Assembly: GCF_014237835.1 (NCBI RefSeq)
Contig: NZ_JACJVI010000012.1
Location: 84,030-148,029 of the forward strand
DNA: 64,000 nucleotides
Origin: Rhizobium sp. AQ_MP
GTDB lineage: Bacteria > Pseudomonadota > Alphaproteobacteria > Rhizobiales > Rhizobiaceae
Reading direction: 5' to 3'
Shown here: positions 30,055 to 38,319 of the stretch, piece by piece
Numbering within the stretch: the first letter of the stretch is position 1
Layout of the letters: every line of letters starts with the position of its first letter
Program-made: the position numbers and the translations under genes
The notes under the pieces: model-generated
Database searches by the model: none
The model's input: the letters and a program-made list of their open reading frames with translations, nothing else
What the model was told of the DNA's origin: nothing

Positions 30055-30270
30055 CTATGCAAGCAGGTGACGGTTCCCCGCCGGATGACTCCGAGGGGAT
30101 TAATAGGGAACACGGTGCGGACGACCCAATAGGGACCAAGACCGTGGCTGCCCCCGCAACTGTAGGCGGATTGCTGTCATCCTTTCGGCGCGCCAGCGCC
30201 GGGCCACTGCGCTTTGTCGTGGGAAGGTGGATGCAGCAGATATCCGTAAGCCAGGAGACCTGCCGTCAAG
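30055..30270 (+). ncRNA. Cobalamin riboswitch
   Basis: Conserved blocks of the B12 aptamer occur in order: GGTGACGGTTCCCCGCC near 30066, ATAGGGAACACGGTGCGG near 30102, GGCTGCCCCCGCAACTGTA near 30145, and the B12 box AGCCAGGAGACCTGCC at 30249-30264. The region lies 120 bases before the DUF1636 gene. Adenosylcobalamin binding should lower expression of the downstream importer operon. The boundaries are estimates. Confidence 0.95.
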
Positions 30271-30313
30271 TGGGAAAAACGTAGCGGACGGGGTGTGCCG
30301 ATGGATACGAACT

Positions 30314-30384
30314 GGCTTTGCGGCCGCGCGTCTTCGCGCGTGCGATACATAGTCATTTTGCCTCCGGAGATCTCCTGCGGAGGG
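30314..30384 (+). promoter_or_regulatory. Expression-platform hairpins after the riboswitch
   Basis: Two hairpins follow the aptamer: CGCGCGT-CTTC-GCGCG around 30326-30341, and CCTCCG...CGGAGG at 30361-30383 with an inner GGAGATCTCC palindrome. The second one includes the GGAGGG ribosome-binding site of the DUF1636 gene (30379-30384). This suggests control of translation initiation by ribosome-site sequestration; no T-run typical of a terminator follows. Confidence 0.55.
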
Positions 30385-30389
30385 CCTAA

Positions 30390-30797
30390 GTGGCAGAATC
30401 AAAACGACATCATGTAACTGTGTGCACCGACTGCCGACGGCGCGGCGAAACATGTCGGCCTGGCCTCGATCTGCTGCATCGTCTGACTGACAGCCTTCAT
30501 AGGCTCGGTGCCGACGCTGGCTCCGACTTCATGGTGGCGGGAACCGTCTGCATGGCCGGCTGTGATCGCCCCTGCACGATTGCCTTCCAGGCATCGGGCA
30601 AGGCCACCTATCTCTTTGGCGACATCCGGCCAGACACCGACATCGCATCTCTGGTCGATTTCGCGGACCTGTATCTGAGAATGCCGGATGGCATGACGCG
30701 TGAGGCCGAGCGACCAGCAGGCCTGCGTGGCAAGACCCTGGCACGCATCCCGGCCGCCATTCTCGTGTCGGAATTGGCTGCGGAGGGCGTGCAATGA
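30390..30797 (+). CDS. DUF1636 Cys-rich protein (ferredoxin-like, B12-regulated)
   Basis: 135-aa soluble protein with GTG start and GGAGGG at 30379-30384. Six cysteines lie in two groups: Cys12, Cys15, Cys22 (VCTDCRRRGETC) and Cys54, Cys58, Cys62 (VCMAGCDRPC). The arrangement resembles thioredoxin-like [2Fe-2S] ferredoxins or a metal-binding site. DUF1636 proteins are often encoded next to cobalamin or cobalt genes, and this one lies directly behind a cobalamin riboswitch and overlaps the ATPase gene by 4 bases. A role in B12/corrinoid handling after uptake is inferred from context only. Confidence 0.85.
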   Translation: MAESKRHHVTVCTDCRRRGETCRPGLDLLHRLTDSLHRLGADAGSDFMVAGTVCMAGCDRPCTIAFQASGKATYLFGDIRPDTDIASLVDFADLYLRMPDGMTREAERPAGLRGKTLARIPAAILVSELAAEGVQ

Positions 30798-31594
30798 GCT
30801 GCAATACGCTCGGCTGCCCGGTCACGGTATCCGGTCTCGCCTGGGGACCCAAGCTCGGCCACTATCTCGTTCGTGGTGTCGACTTCAGCATCGATGCCGG
30901 TGATCGGTTGGCAATCGTGGGGCCGAATGGTGCGGGCAAGACATCGCTTCTGCGCTGCCTCTACCGCGCGGTGACACCCCTGGAAGGCAGAATTGAATTG
31001 GACGGCGCGGATCTGCGCAGTTACGCGCCGCGTGAACTGGCCCGCAAGATCGGCGTCGTCCTCCAGGAAATGCCGGCCGATTTCCCCTTCACCGTCCGGG
31101 ACGTCGTGATGATGGGGCGGGTGCCCTGGCGTCAAGGTCTTGCCGGCTGGGGCGAACGGGATCATCAGGCTGTTCTTCATGCGCTCGAACATCTTGACGT
31201 CGTGCGGCTTGCTCATCGCCAGTTCTCCACCCTGTCAGGCGGGGAAAAGCAGCGTGTGCTGGTGGCCCGAGCCCTCGCTCAGGACCCGCAGATCATCATC
31301 CTTGATGAGCCGACGAACCATCTGGATATTCGCCACCAACTGGAGATCCTCGATCTCTTGGCTGGGCTCCGGCTGACCATCATCACCACGCTGCACGACA
31401 TCAATCTTGCCGCCTCTTTCGCCTCGCATGTCGCCATCATGCATGACGGCCGGATGACCGCATTCGGCAGTCCGGAGGCGATCCTGACCGAGGATGCGGT
31501 ATCGCAGACCTTCGGCGTCAGTGCCCGCATGTATTCGGTCCCCAGCGCATCCAGCCATGCCGGCCATTTCACCTTTTTCAGAACGCTCAGCTAA
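30794..31594 (+). CDS. ABC transporter ATP-binding protein, BtuD/FepC type
   Basis: 266-aa ATPase of the vitamin B12/iron-siderophore importer family. Walker A is GPNGAGKTS, signature STLSGGEKQRV, Walker B IIILDEPTNHLD and H-loop TTLHDINLA. The type II importer context and the upstream riboswitch make cobalamin or a corrinoid precursor the likely cargo. Translationally coupled to the DUF1636 gene. In this operon the ATPase precedes the binding protein and permease. Confidence 0.92.
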   Translation: MSCNTLGCPVTVSGLAWGPKLGHYLVRGVDFSIDAGDRLAIVGPNGAGKTSLLRCLYRAVTPLEGRIELDGADLRSYAPRELARKIGVVLQEMPADFPFTVRDVVMMGRVPWRQGLAGWGERDHQAVLHALEHLDVVRLAHRQFSTLSGGEKQRVLVARALAQDPQIIILDEPTNHLDIRHQLEILDLLAGLRLTIITTLHDINLAASFASHVAIMHDGRMTAFGSPEAILTEDAVSQTFGVSARMYSVPSASSHAGHFTFFRTLS

Positions 31595-31612
31595 ACCTGA
31601 AAGGCATAACCC

Positions 31613-32575
31613 GTGTTCAAGATTTCTCTCATCGCTTCCTCGATCGCTCTCGTTGCAGGACTGGTTGGCGCAACGTCCGCAGCCGCTTTTCCCGTGACCG
31701 TGAAAAGCTGCAACCGCGATGTCACCTTTGACGCCGCGCCAGCCCGCGCGATTTCCAACGACGTCAACCTGACCGAAATGATGCTGGCGCTGAAGCTTCA
31801 GGATCGAATGGTCGGCTATACCGGTGTTTCCGGCTGGAAGACCCTGGACGAGAGCTTGCGGGAAGGTGTCCGGGAACTCCCGGAACTGTCGCCCAAATAT
31901 CCCAGCAAGGAAGTCCTGCTGAACGCCGATGCCGATTTCTTCTTCGCCGGCTGGAACTATGGCATGAAGGTCGGCGGCGAAGTCACACCCGACACGCTCG
32001 CTCCCTTCGGCATCAAGGTTTATGAGCTGACCGAATCCTGCATTCACATCATGGCCAAGAACAAGCCGACGATGGACGACATGTTCGTCGATCTCCTGAA
32101 CCTCGGCAAGATCTTCGGCGTCGAGGATCGTTCAGAGGCTCTGGTAGCCGGCTACCGCAAGCAGCTCGCCGACATCACCACAAGGATCGGCGCCGTCGAC
32201 AAGCCCGTGCGCGTCTTCGTCTATGATTCCGGCACCGAAAAGCCCTTCACCTCGGGCCGCTTTGGCATTCCGACGGCGATGATCGAGGCCGCTGGCGGCG
32301 TCAACATCATGGAAGACGTGGAGAAGAGCTGGACCGAGGTATCCTGGGAGCCCGTCATCGAGCGCAATCCGGAAGTCGTCGTGATCGTCAACTACGGCGA
32401 AGTGACCGCCGAGCAGAAGATCGCCTTCATGAAGGAAAACCCTGCCTTCAAGAACCTCGACGCCGTCAAGCAGGATCGCTTCGTGGTGCTGGAATATGTC
32501 GAGGCCACGCCCGGTCCGCGCAATGTCCAGGCCATCGATCGCCTCGCGAAGGCCTTCCATCCTCGCAATATGTGA
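31613..32575 (+). CDS. Periplasmic binding protein, BtuF/FhuD-like
   Basis: 320-aa helical-backbone (class III) binding protein with GTG start and a signal peptide of about 25 residues ending TSAAAF. SCNRDVTFDAAPARAI and LNADADFFFAGWNYG are typical of the family, and the two lobes are joined by one long helix. It should capture cobalamin (or a related metal chelate) in the periplasm; the substrate is inferred from the riboswitch. It is followed by a hairpin before the permease gene. Confidence 0.88.
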   Translation: MFKISLIASSIALVAGLVGATSAAAFPVTVKSCNRDVTFDAAPARAISNDVNLTEMMLALKLQDRMVGYTGVSGWKTLDESLREGVRELPELSPKYPSKEVLLNADADFFFAGWNYGMKVGGEVTPDTLAPFGIKVYELTESCIHIMAKNKPTMDDMFVDLLNLGKIFGVEDRSEALVAGYRKQLADITTRIGAVDKPVRVFVYDSGTEKPFTSGRFGIPTAMIEAAGGVNIMEDVEKSWTEVSWEPVIERNPEVVVIVNYGEVTAEQKIAFMKENPAFKNLDAVKQDRFVVLEYVEATPGPRNVQAIDRLAKAFHPRNM

Positions 32576-32583
32576 CACTTGTG

Positions 32584-32607
32584 GCGGGGCCGTTGACGCG
32601 GCCCCGC
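32584..32607 (+). other. Intercistronic hairpin after the binding-protein gene
   Basis: Nine-base stem GCGGGGCCG/CGGCCCCGC with a six-base loop, located 9 bases after the binding-protein stop. No T-run follows. It probably protects the upstream message from 3' decay, as with the palindrome after smoE. Confidence 0.65.
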
Positions 32608-32635
32608 TTGGCAAGGAATAGGCAAGGCAGCATTG

Positions 32636-33643
32636 ATGCAGGGTCGATTGTTTCTCTGGACGGGTCTGGCCCTGGCGCTGCTCGTCCTGTGCGTAACTGC
32701 GGGTGTGTCTTTGGGCTCGGCCGCCATACCGGCCGAAACCGTCTGGGCGATCATCGTCAACAAGCTCGCGCCGGGCACTTTCGAGCCGACCTGGTCACCG
32801 GGGCGCGAAAGCATCGTCTGGGATGTCCGCTTTCCGCGTGTCCTGCTGGCGGCGCTCGTCGGCGCAGGATTGGCGGTGGTTGGGACGGTGCTGCAGGCCG
32901 TGACCCGCAACCCCCTGGCCGATCCACACCTGCTCGGCGTGTCTTCCGGCGGCGCGCTCGGTGCTGTCATCGCGCTCCTCCACACGGGCCTTGTCTTCGG
33001 CCTTCTCACGGTTCCGCTTTTCGCGTTCGGTGGCGCTCTCCTTGCAACCGCGGCCGTCCTGGCCGTCAACCGCTTCTCGGGCGCAGCCGCAGACCGTCTG
33101 GTGCTTTCAGGGGTGGCGATCGCCTTCGTCGCCACGGCGCTCGCCAATCTTGCAATCTTTTTTGCCGATCCGCGCGCCACCCATACCGTGGTCTTCTGGA
33201 TGCTGGGAGGTTTGGGGCTCGCGCAGTGGGAGCATCTGCTCTACCCCGCCGTGACACTCGCCGTCGGCCTTTCCTTCGTCATGCTGAGGGCGCGGGAAAT
33301 CAATGCCCTCGCCATGGGGGATGAAACGGCCGCCACCCTCGGCGTCAGGGTTGCGCGCTTCCGCGCCGAGTTGTTTCTCGTCACCGCACTCCTGACCGGC
33401 GTCATGGTCGCCTTTTCCGGTGCCATCGGCTTCGTCGGGCTGCTTGTCCCGCATTTTGTCCGTCTGATCGTGGGGAGCGACAATGTCAGGGTCATTCCCT
33501 GCTCTGCCATCCTCGGGGCCCTCATTCTAATCCTCGCCGACATCGTCTCCCGCACCATCATGGCACCGGAAGACGTTCCGATCGGTGTCGTCACAGGACT
33601 GGTTGGTGGCGTCGCCTTCATTCTCCTCCTGCGTCGCCGCTAA
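32636..33643 (+). CDS. ABC transporter permease, BtuC/FecCD family
   Basis: 335-aa permease with about ten membrane helices. FPRVLLAALVGAGLAVVGTVLQAVTRNPLADPHLLG and GAIGFVGLLVPHFVRL are the FecCD/BtuC landmarks, the latter preceding the coupling helix that docks the ATPase. ATG at 32636 is chosen; TTG at 32633 is less likely. Last gene of the riboswitch-controlled operon. No outer-membrane receptor gene is in the window. Confidence 0.92.
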   Translation: MQGRLFLWTGLALALLVLCVTAGVSLGSAAIPAETVWAIIVNKLAPGTFEPTWSPGRESIVWDVRFPRVLLAALVGAGLAVVGTVLQAVTRNPLADPHLLGVSSGGALGAVIALLHTGLVFGLLTVPLFAFGGALLATAAVLAVNRFSGAAADRLVLSGVAIAFVATALANLAIFFADPRATHTVVFWMLGGLGLAQWEHLLYPAVTLAVGLSFVMLRAREINALAMGDETAATLGVRVARFRAELFLVTALLTGVMVAFSGAIGFVGLLVPHFVRLIVGSDNVRVIPCSAILGALILILADIVSRTIMAPEDVPIGVVTGLVGGVAFILLLRRR

Positions 33644-33666
33644 TTCCGTTTCCTCTATTGCTCCTC

Positions 33667-33699
33667 TTTCGTTTTTGCCTAGATTGAAGAAAAACGAAA
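33667..33699. promoter_or_regulatory. Palindromic operator upstream of glpR
   Basis: Perfect ten-base inverted repeat TTTCGTTTTT (33667-33676) / AAAAACGAAA (33690-33699) with a 13-base spacer, ending 16 bases before the glpR start. The TTTCGTTT core recurs upstream of glpD, so GlpR autoregulation is likely. Confidence 0.7.
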
Positions 33700-33715
33700 A
33701 AGGGGAGGGGCCGAC

Positions 33716-34504
33716 ATGATGTTCTCGGCAAGGCAGGCGGAGATCATGGCTCTGGCCAAGGAGCATGGCCGTGTTCTGGTGGATGAGCTCGCGGCACGCT
33801 TTGCGGTCACGCCGCAGACTATTCGCAAGGATTTGAACGACCTGTGTGATTCGCGCGCCCTCAACCGCATCCACGGCGGGGCGGTCTATCCAAGCGGAAA
33901 TGAAAACGTCAAATACGAAGCGCGCCGCTCCATGGCGGCGACAGAGAAACAGGCAATCGGGCGCGCCGCAGCCGCTCTGATCCCGGACAATTCCTCGCTC
34001 TTCATCAATATCGGCACCACGACGGAAGCCGTGGGCGACGCCCTGGTCGACCACAAGGAATTGATGGTCATCACTAATAACATCAATGTCGCCAATCGCT
34101 TGCGCGTTTTTCCCTCGATCGAGGTGGTGATTGCGGGCGGCGTGGTGCGGGGCTCCGACGGTGGTATCGTGGGCGAAGCGGCCGTCGATTTCATTCGGCA
34201 GTTCAAGGTGGATTTCGCCGTCATCGGCGTTTCGGCGATTGATCAGGATGGGGCACTTCTCGATTTCGATTTTCGCGAAGTGAAAGTGGCCCAGGCCATC
34301 ATCGCCAATGCGCGCCATGTCATCCTGGTCTCCGACGCATCGAAATTCGAGCGCACCGCACCTGTCCGCATAGGCCATATCTCCCAGGTTCAGACCTTTA
34401 TCACCGACCACTGCCCCTCGGTCAGCGTCCGCGAGATCTGCGCCGAACGGGATGTGCGCATCATCGAAACAGCGCCTGAAAACCGCCACGCCGTTGCGGA
34501 ATAA
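33716..34504 (+). CDS. glpR: Glycerol-3-phosphate regulon repressor (DeoR family)
   Basis: 262-aa DeoR-type repressor. The N-terminal winged helix has RQAEIMALAKEHGRVLVDELA and TPQTIRKDLNDLCDSRALNRIHGGA; the C-terminal sugar-phosphate domain has FINIGTTTEAVGDAL, TNNINVANRL, VIAGGVVRGSDGGIVG and VSDASKF. GlpR proteins leave DNA on binding glycerol-3-phosphate. It is followed by glpD after 91 bases that hold phased TTTCG repeats. GGGGAGGGG precedes the start. Confidence 0.93.
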   Translation: MMFSARQAEIMALAKEHGRVLVDELAARFAVTPQTIRKDLNDLCDSRALNRIHGGAVYPSGNENVKYEARRSMAATEKQAIGRAAAALIPDNSSLFINIGTTTEAVGDALVDHKELMVITNNINVANRLRVFPSIEVVIAGGVVRGSDGGIVGEAAVDFIRQFKVDFAVIGVSAIDQDGALLDFDFREVKVAQAIIANARHVILVSDASKFERTAPVRIGHISQVQTFITDHCPSVSVREICAERDVRIIETAPENRHAVAE

Positions 34505-34505
34505 C

Positions 34506-34553
34506 TTTCGTTTGACATTCGTTTAAATTTCGAAAAATATACTCACACTTTCG
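34506..34553 (+). promoter_or_regulatory. glpD promoter with phased TTTCG repeats
   Basis: TTTCGTTT at 34506-34513, ATTCGTTT at 34517-34524, TTTCGAAA at 34528-34535 and TTTCG at 34549-34553 recur at steps of 11, 11 and 21 bases, all on one face of the helix. A -35-like TTGACA (34512-34517) lies inside the array, with an AT-rich AATATACT at 34536-34543. The repeats match the GlpR palindrome upstream of glpR. Confidence 0.65.
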
Positions 34554-34595
34554 CAATAGCAGCAAATGCTGCAGGTGCGAACATGCGGAGGAACG

Positions 34596-36107
34596 ATGTC
34601 GGGGCAGCCAATCTACGATCTCTTTGTGATCGGCGGCGGGATCAACGGATGCGGGATCGCGCGCGACGCGGCCGGCCGTGGTTACTCCGTTGCCCTGGCT
34701 GAAATGAACGATTTTGCCTCGGGCACGTCTTCCGGCGCCACCAAGCTGATCCATGGCGGCCTGCGATATCTCGAGCACTATGAATTCCGTCTCGTGCGGG
34801 AAGCGCTGATGGAGCGCGAAGTGCTCTGGGCCATGGCCCCGCATGTAATCTGGCCGCTGCGTTTCGTCCTTCCCTTCCAGAAGGGTGGCATCCGCCCGGC
34901 CTGGCTCATCCGCCTGGGCCTCTTCCTCTACGACAACCTCGGCGGTCGCAAACTGTTGCCGGCGACGAAGACGCTCGACCTGCGCCGCGATCCCGCCGGC
35001 AAGCCGCTGAAGCCGGTCTTCTCCAAGGCTTTCGAATATTCCGACGGCTGGGTCGATGACGCCCGCATGGTGGTTCTGAACGCCCGCGATGCGCAGATCC
35101 GCGGCGCGACGATCCTGAGCCGCAACCGTGTGGTCTCGGCCCATCGTGAAGACGGCCACTGGGTCGTGACGACGAAATCGCAGCGCGACGGTTCGACCGT
35201 GACCCATCGTGCCCGCATGCTCGTCAATGCCGCCGGCCCCTGGGTCGATCAGGTGCTGGCCGGAGCCTTCGGTCGCAACAACGTGCATAATGTCCGGCTT
35301 GTGCAGGGCAGCCACATTATCGTGCGCAAGAAGTTCACCGACCCGCGCGCCTACTTCTTCCAGAACCCGGATAACCGCATCATTTTCGCCATCCCCTACG
35401 AAGGCGAGTTCACGCTGATCGGTACGACGGATCGGGACTACACCGAAGACCCGAAGGATGTTCGCATCAGTCCCGAAGAGGTGAGCTATCTCTGCGATGC
35501 GGCAAGCGAGTATTTCCAGGAACCGGTGCGTCCCGACGACATCGTCTGGAGCTATTCGGCTGTGCGCCCGCTATTCGATGACGGGGCCTCCAAAGCCCAG
35601 GAAGCAACGCGCGATTACGTCCTGAAGGTCGAGGGAACCGCAGGCGATGGGCCGCTTTTGAACGTCTTCGGCGGAAAGCTGACGACCTACCGGCGCCTTG
35701 CGGAACATGCGCTTGAGAAGATCGGTGAAGCGATCGGCCAGAAGGGCACGCCCTGGACCGCAGGAAGTCGCCTGCCGGGTGGTGATTTCGCCGCAACGGC
35801 CTTTGAGCCGACGGTCGCCGATCTGTTGAAGGCCTATCCGTTCCTGGACCGTATCCATGCCGAGCGACTGATCCGCTGCTACGGCACCGACTCGAAGGCG
35901 ATTCTCGGGCGGGCGAAGAACGTGGCCGATCTCGGTCGCCATTTCGGCGGCACGCTTTACGAAGCGGAAGTCCGCTGGCTCGTCGAGCAGGAATGGGCGG
36001 TGACGGCGGAAGACGTGCTGTGGCGCCGAACGAAACAAGGACTGTTCCTGACGCCGGAGGAGGCGAAGGGGCTCGATTCCTATCTGGGGATGCTGGCGGC
36101 GGCCTGA
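34596..36107 (+). CDS. glpD: Glycerol-3-phosphate dehydrogenase (aerobic, FAD)
   Basis: 503-aa flavoprotein that oxidises sn-glycerol-3-phosphate to dihydroxyacetone phosphate and feeds electrons to quinone. FAD-binding motif LFVIGGGINGCGIARDAAGRG at the N-terminus, then SGTSSGATKLIHGGLRYLE, NAAGPWVDQVL and FGGKLTTYRRLAEHAL. The start at 34596 follows GAGGAACG. It is the first gene of the plus-strand glycerol operon glpD-STPQUV-K. Confidence 0.96.
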   Translation: MSGQPIYDLFVIGGGINGCGIARDAAGRGYSVALAEMNDFASGTSSGATKLIHGGLRYLEHYEFRLVREALMEREVLWAMAPHVIWPLRFVLPFQKGGIRPAWLIRLGLFLYDNLGGRKLLPATKTLDLRRDPAGKPLKPVFSKAFEYSDGWVDDARMVVLNARDAQIRGATILSRNRVVSAHREDGHWVVTTKSQRDGSTVTHRARMLVNAAGPWVDQVLAGAFGRNNVHNVRLVQGSHIIVRKKFTDPRAYFFQNPDNRIIFAIPYEGEFTLIGTTDRDYTEDPKDVRISPEEVSYLCDAASEYFQEPVRPDDIVWSYSAVRPLFDDGASKAQEATRDYVLKVEGTAGDGPLLNVFGGKLTTYRRLAEHALEKIGEAIGQKGTPWTAGSRLPGGDFAATAFEPTVADLLKAYPFLDRIHAERLIRCYGTDSKAILGRAKNVADLGRHFGGTLYEAEVRWLVEQEWAVTAEDVLWRRTKQGLFLTPEEAKGLDSYLGMLAAA

Positions 36108-36155
36108 TCGCCCATCTCGATAAAGACCGACGGTTTGGAGGAGGCCCGAGGACAT

Positions 36156-37235
36156 ATGTTGGAACTGCGTAAAGTCTCGAAGAAGGCGGGAGGTGAATTT
36201 CATATTCACCCGACCGACCTGACGTTGCAGCGGGGTACGCTCAACGTCCTGCTCGGGCCCACCCTTTCGGGCAAGACATCCCTGATGCGCCTCATGGCGG
36301 GCCTCGACAAGCCGACGTCTGGCACGATCCATTTCGATGGCCAGGATGTCACGGGCATGCCGGTCCAGAAGCGCAATGTCGCGATGGTCTACCAGCAGTT
36401 CATCAACTACCCGGCCCTGACGGTCTACGAAAACATCGCATCGCCCATGCGTGTCGCTGGCAAGGATGCAGCCACCATCGATCGCGAGGTTCGCAAGGCT
36501 GCCGATCTCCTGCGGCTCACGCCCTATCTTGAGCGAACCCCGCTCAATCTCTCCGGCGGCCAGCAGCAGCGCACGGCGCTCGCCCGGGCGATCGTCAAGA
36601 AGGCGACACTTGTGCTCCTCGACGAACCACTGGCCAACCTCGACTACAAGCTGCGCGAAGAACTGCGCGAGGAACTGCCGAAGATCTTTGCCGAGTCCGG
36701 CGCGATCTTCGTCTATGCGACGACAGAACCGTCGGAAGCCCTGCTGTTGGGCGGATACACGGCAACGCTCTCCGAAGGTCGGGTCACGCAGTTCGGCGAG
36801 ACGATCAATGTCTATCGCCGCCCCCTCGATCTCCTGACTGCCCGCACCTTCGCCGATCCGCCGCTCAACACCATTGCGCTGGTCAAGCGGGGCGCGCATT
36901 TCGAGCTGAACGGCCAGCCGGTCTTGAGCGTGCCCGCTCATCTCGCGGCGATCGCAGACGGTCCTGTCACCGTCGGCTTTCATCCGCATCATCTGTCGCT
37001 TGCGGCACTGCCCTCGGCTCTCCCTATGCGCTCACGCACTTTGGTCTCGGAGATCGCAGGCTCCGAGAGTTTCATTCACGTCGAATATGGCGATGCCCGC
37101 TGGGTTTGCTTGGCGCATGGCATCCACGACATCGATCCGGACCGCGAGATCGACGTCTTCATTGATACCCGTCACCTGATGGCGTTCGGCGCCGATGGCA
37201 GGGCGCTTGGCGCGCCTGCCGAACTGGCCGCGTGA
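36156..37235 (+). CDS. glpS: Glycerol ABC transporter ATPase GlpS
   Basis: 359-aa ATPase, one of two different NBDs in the rhizobial glycerol importer. Walker A is GPTLSGKT (34-41), signature LSGGQ (132-136) is canonical, Walker B is LVLLDEPLANLD (153-163). The H-loop, normally THD, reads TTE at 189-191, so the switch histidine is missing. A C-terminal OB-like domain follows. GAGGA precedes the ATG at 36156; a TTG at 36135 is an unlikely alternative. It is followed 11 bases later by the partner ATPase. Confidence 0.93.
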   Translation: MLELRKVSKKAGGEFHIHPTDLTLQRGTLNVLLGPTLSGKTSLMRLMAGLDKPTSGTIHFDGQDVTGMPVQKRNVAMVYQQFINYPALTVYENIASPMRVAGKDAATIDREVRKAADLLRLTPYLERTPLNLSGGQQQRTALARAIVKKATLVLLDEPLANLDYKLREELREELPKIFAESGAIFVYATTEPSEALLLGGYTATLSEGRVTQFGETINVYRRPLDLLTARTFADPPLNTIALVKRGAHFELNGQPVLSVPAHLAAIADGPVTVGFHPHHLSLAALPSALPMRSRTLVSEIAGSESFIHVEYGDARWVCLAHGIHDIDPDREIDVFIDTRHLMAFGADGRALGAPAELAA

Positions 37236-37246
37236 GGAGCAACGTC

Positions 37247-38317
37247 ATGGCACGCATCAACCTCGACCATATCCGTCACGCATACTCCCCCGCCGCTCGG
37301 GCGGCTGGCGACTACGCCTTGAAGGAAGTCCATCACGAATGGGATGACGGCGGCGCCTATGCGCTGCTGGGCCCGTCTGGCTGCGGCAAGACCACCCTTC
37401 TCAACATCATTTCGGGTCTCCTGCATCCGTCCGACGGCCGAATCGAGTTCGATGGCGTCGACGTCACGAACCTGCCGACGGCCGCCCGCAACATCGCGCA
37501 GGTCTTCCAGTTCCCGGTCGTCTACGACACCATGACCGTCTTCGACAATCTGGCCTTCCCGCTACGGAACCGCCATGTCCCGGAAGACCAAGTCAACAAG
37601 CGGGTCAACGAGATCCTGGACATGATCGACCTCCAGCCCATGGCGAAAAAGCGCGCCCAGGGCCTGACCGCCGACCAGAAGCAGAAGATCTCGCTCGGTC
37701 GGGGCCTCGTCCGCTCTGACGTCAACGCCATCCTCTTCGACGAACCGCTGACCGTCATCGACCCGCATATGAAGTGGGTGCTGCGCTCGCAGCTCAAGCG
37801 TCTGCATCGCCAGTCGGGCTTCACCATGGTCTATGTCACCCATGACCAGACCGAGGCCCTGACCTTCGCCGACAAGGTCGTCGTCATGTATGACGGCCAG
37901 ATCGTCCAGATCGGCACGCCCGCCGAACTCTTCGAGCGGCCCAGCCACACCTTCGTCGGCTATTTCATCGGTTCCCCCGGCATGAATGTCATGCCGGCAA
38001 AGGTGAGCGGCGCGACAGCCACGGTCGGCGACCAGACCGTCAGTCTGCCCGGAGCACCCAAGCTGTCCGGTCAGGGCAAGATCGAGCTCGGGGTTCGTCC
38101 CGAATTCGTCCGCCTCGGGCGTGAAGGCATGCCGGTCTCCGTGGTTAAGGTCGAGGATATCGGCCGCCAGAAGATCGTTCGGGCCAGCTTCGCGGGGCAG
38201 CTTTTGTCTATTGTCGTGCCGGAGGATGCCGAAATCCCGGCTGATCCCAAGATCACATTCGTTCCCGAAGGAGTCGGTATCTACGCCGATTCCTGGCGCG
38301 TAGGTTTGGAGGGCTGA
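37247..38317 (+). CDS. glpT: Glycerol ABC transporter ATPase GlpT
   Basis: 356-aa second NBD of the glycerol importer. Walker A GPSGCGKT (42-49), Walker B ILFDEPLTVID and H-loop VTHDQTEA with His199 are canonical, but the ABC signature reads LTADQ (140-144) instead of LSGGQ. Together with GlpS this should make one competent and one degenerate ATP site. GAGGAG lies upstream of the ATG. The name is the rhizobial one; it is unrelated to the E. coli GlpT antiporter. Confidence 0.93.
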   Translation: MARINLDHIRHAYSPAARAAGDYALKEVHHEWDDGGAYALLGPSGCGKTTLLNIISGLLHPSDGRIEFDGVDVTNLPTAARNIAQVFQFPVVYDTMTVFDNLAFPLRNRHVPEDQVNKRVNEILDMIDLQPMAKKRAQGLTADQKQKISLGRGLVRSDVNAILFDEPLTVIDPHMKWVLRSQLKRLHRQSGFTMVYVTHDQTEALTFADKVVVMYDGQIVQIGTPAELFERPSHTFVGYFIGSPGMNVMPAKVSGATATVGDQTVSLPGAPKLSGQGKIELGVRPEFVRLGREGMPVSVVKVEDIGRQKIVRASFAGQLLSIVVPEDAEIPADPKITFVPEGVGIYADSWRVGLEG

Positions 38318-38319
38318 CG

